Shown here one piece after another: positions 62,189 to 64,000 of a stretch of 64,000 nt of DNA; position 1 is the stretch's first letter, and each line of letters starts with the position of its first letter. The stretch is from Achromobacter spanius. Lineage in GTDB: Bacteria; Pseudomonadota; Gammaproteobacteria; Burkholderiales; Burkholderiaceae_B. Under the pieces are notes generated by a model. That model did no database searches, was not told where the DNA came from, and was given only the letters and a program-made list of their open reading frames with translations. A program made the position numbers and the translations under genes. The DNA lies in assembly GCF_003994415.1 (NCBI RefSeq), contig NZ_CP034689.1, positions 4,402,001 to 4,466,000 on the forward strand. Direction: 5' to 3'.

Positions 62189-63388
62189 ATGACCAAGCAG
62201 ATACAAGACGCCTACATCGTCGCCGCCACGCGCCTGCCGGTGGGCAAGCGCAACGGCGCCTACATCACCACGCGCCCCGACGACATGCTGGCCGCCGCGC
62301 TGAACGGCGCGCTGGCGCAAGTGCCGGCGCTGGACACCGCGCGCATCGAAGACGTGATTGCCGGCTGCGCCATGCCGGAAGCCGAACAAGGCATGAACGT
62401 GGCGCGCATCGGCCTGCTGCTGGCGGGCCTGCCGCAAAGCGTGGCGGGCGTGACCGTCAACCGCTTCTGCGCATCGGGCTTGCAGGCGGTGGCGGACGCC
62501 GCCGCGCGCATCCGCATGGGCGAGGCCGACATCATGATCGGCGCGGGCACCGAATCCATGAGCGCCATGCCGCAGATCATGGGCAACAAGGTGTCGATGA
62601 ACCCCGAGATCTTCGCCCACGACGAAAACATCGGCATGGCCTTCGGCATGGGGCTGACCGGTGAAAAAGTGGCTGAACGCTGGAAGGTCTCGCGAGAAGA
62701 CCAGGACGCCTTCGCGCTGGCTTCGCACCAGAAGGCCTGCGCCGCGATCGCGGCCGGCCATTTCCGCGCTGAGACCACGCCGTATGAAGTGGTGTCGCAC
62801 TTGCCGGACGGCGCCAGCGGCGCGGTGCGCGTGGTGCGCCGCCTGGTGGAAGTGGACGAAGGCCCGCGCCCGGACAGCAGCGCCGAAGCCTTGGCGCGGC
62901 TACGCCCCGTGTTCTCGACGCGCGGCAGCGTCACGGCCGGCAATAGCTCGCAGATGTCCGACGGCGCGGCCGCCGTGGTGCTGGTGTCCGACCGCATTCT
63001 GCGCGAATTCAACCTGAGCCCGCTGGCGCGCTTCGTCAGCTTCGCGGTGGCCGGCGTGCCGCCCGAGGTGATGGGCATCGGCCCCGTGGCGGCCATCCCC
63101 AAGGTGCTGGAACGCGCCGGCATCACGCAAGACGCGCTGGACTGGATCGAGCTGAACGAGGCCTTCGCGGCCCAATCGCTGGCGGTGATCCGCGAACTGA
63201 AGCTGGACCCCACCAAGGTCAACCCGCTGGGCGGCGCCATCGCACTGGGCCACCCGCTGGGCGCTACCGGCGCGATCCGCACGGCCACCATCACGCACGG
63301 CCTGCGCCGCACGGGCGGCAAGTACGGGTTGGTCACCATGTGCATTGGCACCGGCATGGGCGCGGCCGGGCTGTTCGAAGCGATGTGA
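62189..63388 (+). CDS. fadA: Acetyl-CoA C-acyltransferase (thiolase, FadA-like)
   Basis: The 399-residue thiolase has the catalytic Cys in VNRFCASGLQAVADA, NEAFAAQSLAVIRE, GHPLGATGAIRTATI and the second Cys in VTMCIGTGMGAAGLFE. It closes the beta-oxidation spiral with the dehydrogenase/hydratase encoded 10 bp upstream. Length and motifs match FadA-type thiolases. GAGG lies eight bases before the ATG. It is the second thiolase of the cluster; the two are clearly different proteins. Confidence 0.93.
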   Translation: MTKQIQDAYIVAATRLPVGKRNGAYITTRPDDMLAAALNGALAQVPALDTARIEDVIAGCAMPEAEQGMNVARIGLLLAGLPQSVAGVTVNRFCASGLQAVADAAARIRMGEADIMIGAGTESMSAMPQIMGNKVSMNPEIFAHDENIGMAFGMGLTGEKVAERWKVSREDQDAFALASHQKACAAIAAGHFRAETTPYEVVSHLPDGASGAVRVVRRLVEVDEGPRPDSSAEALARLRPVFSTRGSVTAGNSSQMSDGAAAVVLVSDRILREFNLSPLARFVSFAVAGVPPEVMGIGPVAAIPKVLERAGITQDALDWIELNEAFAAQSLAVIRELKLDPTKVNPLGGAIALGHPLGATGAIRTATITHGLRRTGGKYGLVTMCIGTGMGAAGLFEAM

Positions 63389-63432
63389 TGTCTGGCGCAA
63401 TCCTGCAAACCCTTCCCGCGACATAAGCCGGC

Positions 63433-63987
63433 ATGCCCAGCATGAAGCCCTATTGGTTCAAGAACCTGTCGCCAGCATGGCGCGCGCGCCTGATGCGGGT
63501 GGGCTTCAACCTGCATCCGGCGTTTCGCGCCACCGGCGGCCGCGTGATGCATGTGTCGCCGGACTTCCTGCACATCCGCATCAAGCTGCCGCTGTTGCGG
63601 CGCACGCGCAATATCGTGGGCTCTATGTACGGCGGGTCGCTGTTCGCGGTGACGGACGGCGCCCACCCCACCATGCTGATGTCGGCGCTCGGCCCGGACC
63701 ACATCGTGTGGGACAAGGCGGCGTCCATCCGCTTTCGCAAACCCGCCTACACGACCTTGTATGCCGACTTCCGGCTGCCGCCCGGAGAAATCGCCGACAT
63801 ACGCGATGTGCTCGCGCGCGACCACGAAACCACCCGCTCCTACACGGTGGAATTGAAGGACAAGGACGGCGTGGTCTACGCCGTGGTGGAACGCACCATC
63901 TATATCGCGGACAAGAAGTTCTACAAGCGAAAGAACACAGGAGGAGACTCATGCAACGCATCTCTGGAGGGCGATACACCGCCCTGA
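63433..63987 (+). CDS. DUF4442 hot-dog fold protein, probable acyl-CoA thioesterase
   Basis: The 184-residue protein resembles DUF4442 family proteins with a hot-dog fold related to PaaI thioesterases. It begins KPYWFKNLSPAWRARLMRVG and has the helix region NIVGSMYGGSLFAVTDGAHPTMLM, then WDKAASIRFRKPAYTTLYADF and YTVELKDKDGVVYAVVERTIYI. In this cluster it could release fatty acids or CoA from stalled intermediates; this is inferred from context. Its last 37 bases overlap the next gene. Confidence 0.75.
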   Translation: MPSMKPYWFKNLSPAWRARLMRVGFNLHPAFRATGGRVMHVSPDFLHIRIKLPLLRRTRNIVGSMYGGSLFAVTDGAHPTMLMSALGPDHIVWDKAASIRFRKPAYTTLYADFRLPPGEIADIRDVLARDHETTRSYTVELKDKDGVVYAVVERTIYIADKKFYKRKNTGGDSCNASLEGDTPP

Positions 63988-64000
63988 GCCTTATCCTTGC
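63951..64000 (+). CDS. Start of a further gene, probably exported (cut by window edge)
   Basis: An ATG at 63951 preceded by AGGAGGA reads MQRISGGRYTALSLIL before the edge. Basic residues followed by hydrophobic ones suggest the start of a signal peptide. Identity cannot be determined from 16 residues. It overlaps the thioesterase-like gene by 37 bp, so it probably belongs to the same operon. Confidence 0.6.
   Translation, partial: MQRISGGRYTALSLIL

Overview
The window looks like chromosome of a high-GC betaproteobacterium in the Alcaligenaceae (Achromobacter/Bordetella-like). This is inferred from codon use, G+C-rich coding, the gene families present and their style of arrangement. It was not confirmed by any search. 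No rRNA, tRNA, CRISPR array or prophage was recognised.

Layout. 1-5.3 kb: the start of an MHYT-domain membrane sensor (cut by the left edge), an AT-rich gap, an orphan TpsB/FhaC-like outer-membrane transporter, then a glycine-rich predicted lipoprotein with an internal duplication, preceded by a well-formed sigma-54 promoter and a palindromic repeat cluster, and followed by a MarR regulator. 5.3-11.8 kb: a four-gene peptide-type ABC importer on the minus strand. 11.9-18.6 kb: a membrane-anchored thermonuclease, a CorA-type transporter, a UvrD-like helicase, a DUF72 protein and a MocR-type regulator. 18.6-21.5 kb: gabT-gabD (GABA to succinate), divergent from the MocR gene. 21.7-24.6 kb: an inositol monophosphatase family gene flanked by two copies of a 78-bp DnaA-box-like repeat, a sirtuin and a serine acetyltransferase.

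24.7-45.9 kb is a colanic-acid-like exopolysaccharide locus in two divergent arms. The minus arm is wza-wzc-manB-pgi-galE (export, tyrosine kinase, sugar precursors). The plus arm is wcaJ-gmm-manC-vanZ-like-gmd-fcl-wzx-GT2-wzy-GT4-GT2-acetyltransferase-WcaI-type GT, closed by a strong terminator. Fructose-6-P and glucose-6-P supply UDP-glucose/galactose and GDP-mannose/GDP-fucose. WcaJ starts the repeat unit on undecaprenyl phosphate, the transferases extend it, Wzx/Wzy flip and polymerise it, and Wza/Wzc export it.

46.0-47.4 kb is an intact IS256-family element with 22-bp inverted repeats and an 8-bp target duplication, inserted at the edge of a 150-bp REP-like palindrome. 47.6-51.5 kb holds two LuxR-type regulators whose receiver domains both lack the phosphoacceptor aspartate, and a compositionally chimeric putative glycosyltransferase. 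51.9-64 kb is a fatty-acid beta-oxidation cluster: TetR regulator, FadE, thiolase, FadJ-type fusion, FadL, a second multifunctional enzyme with the reverse domain order, a second thiolase and a DUF4442 thioesterase-like protein. The right edge cuts a further small gene.
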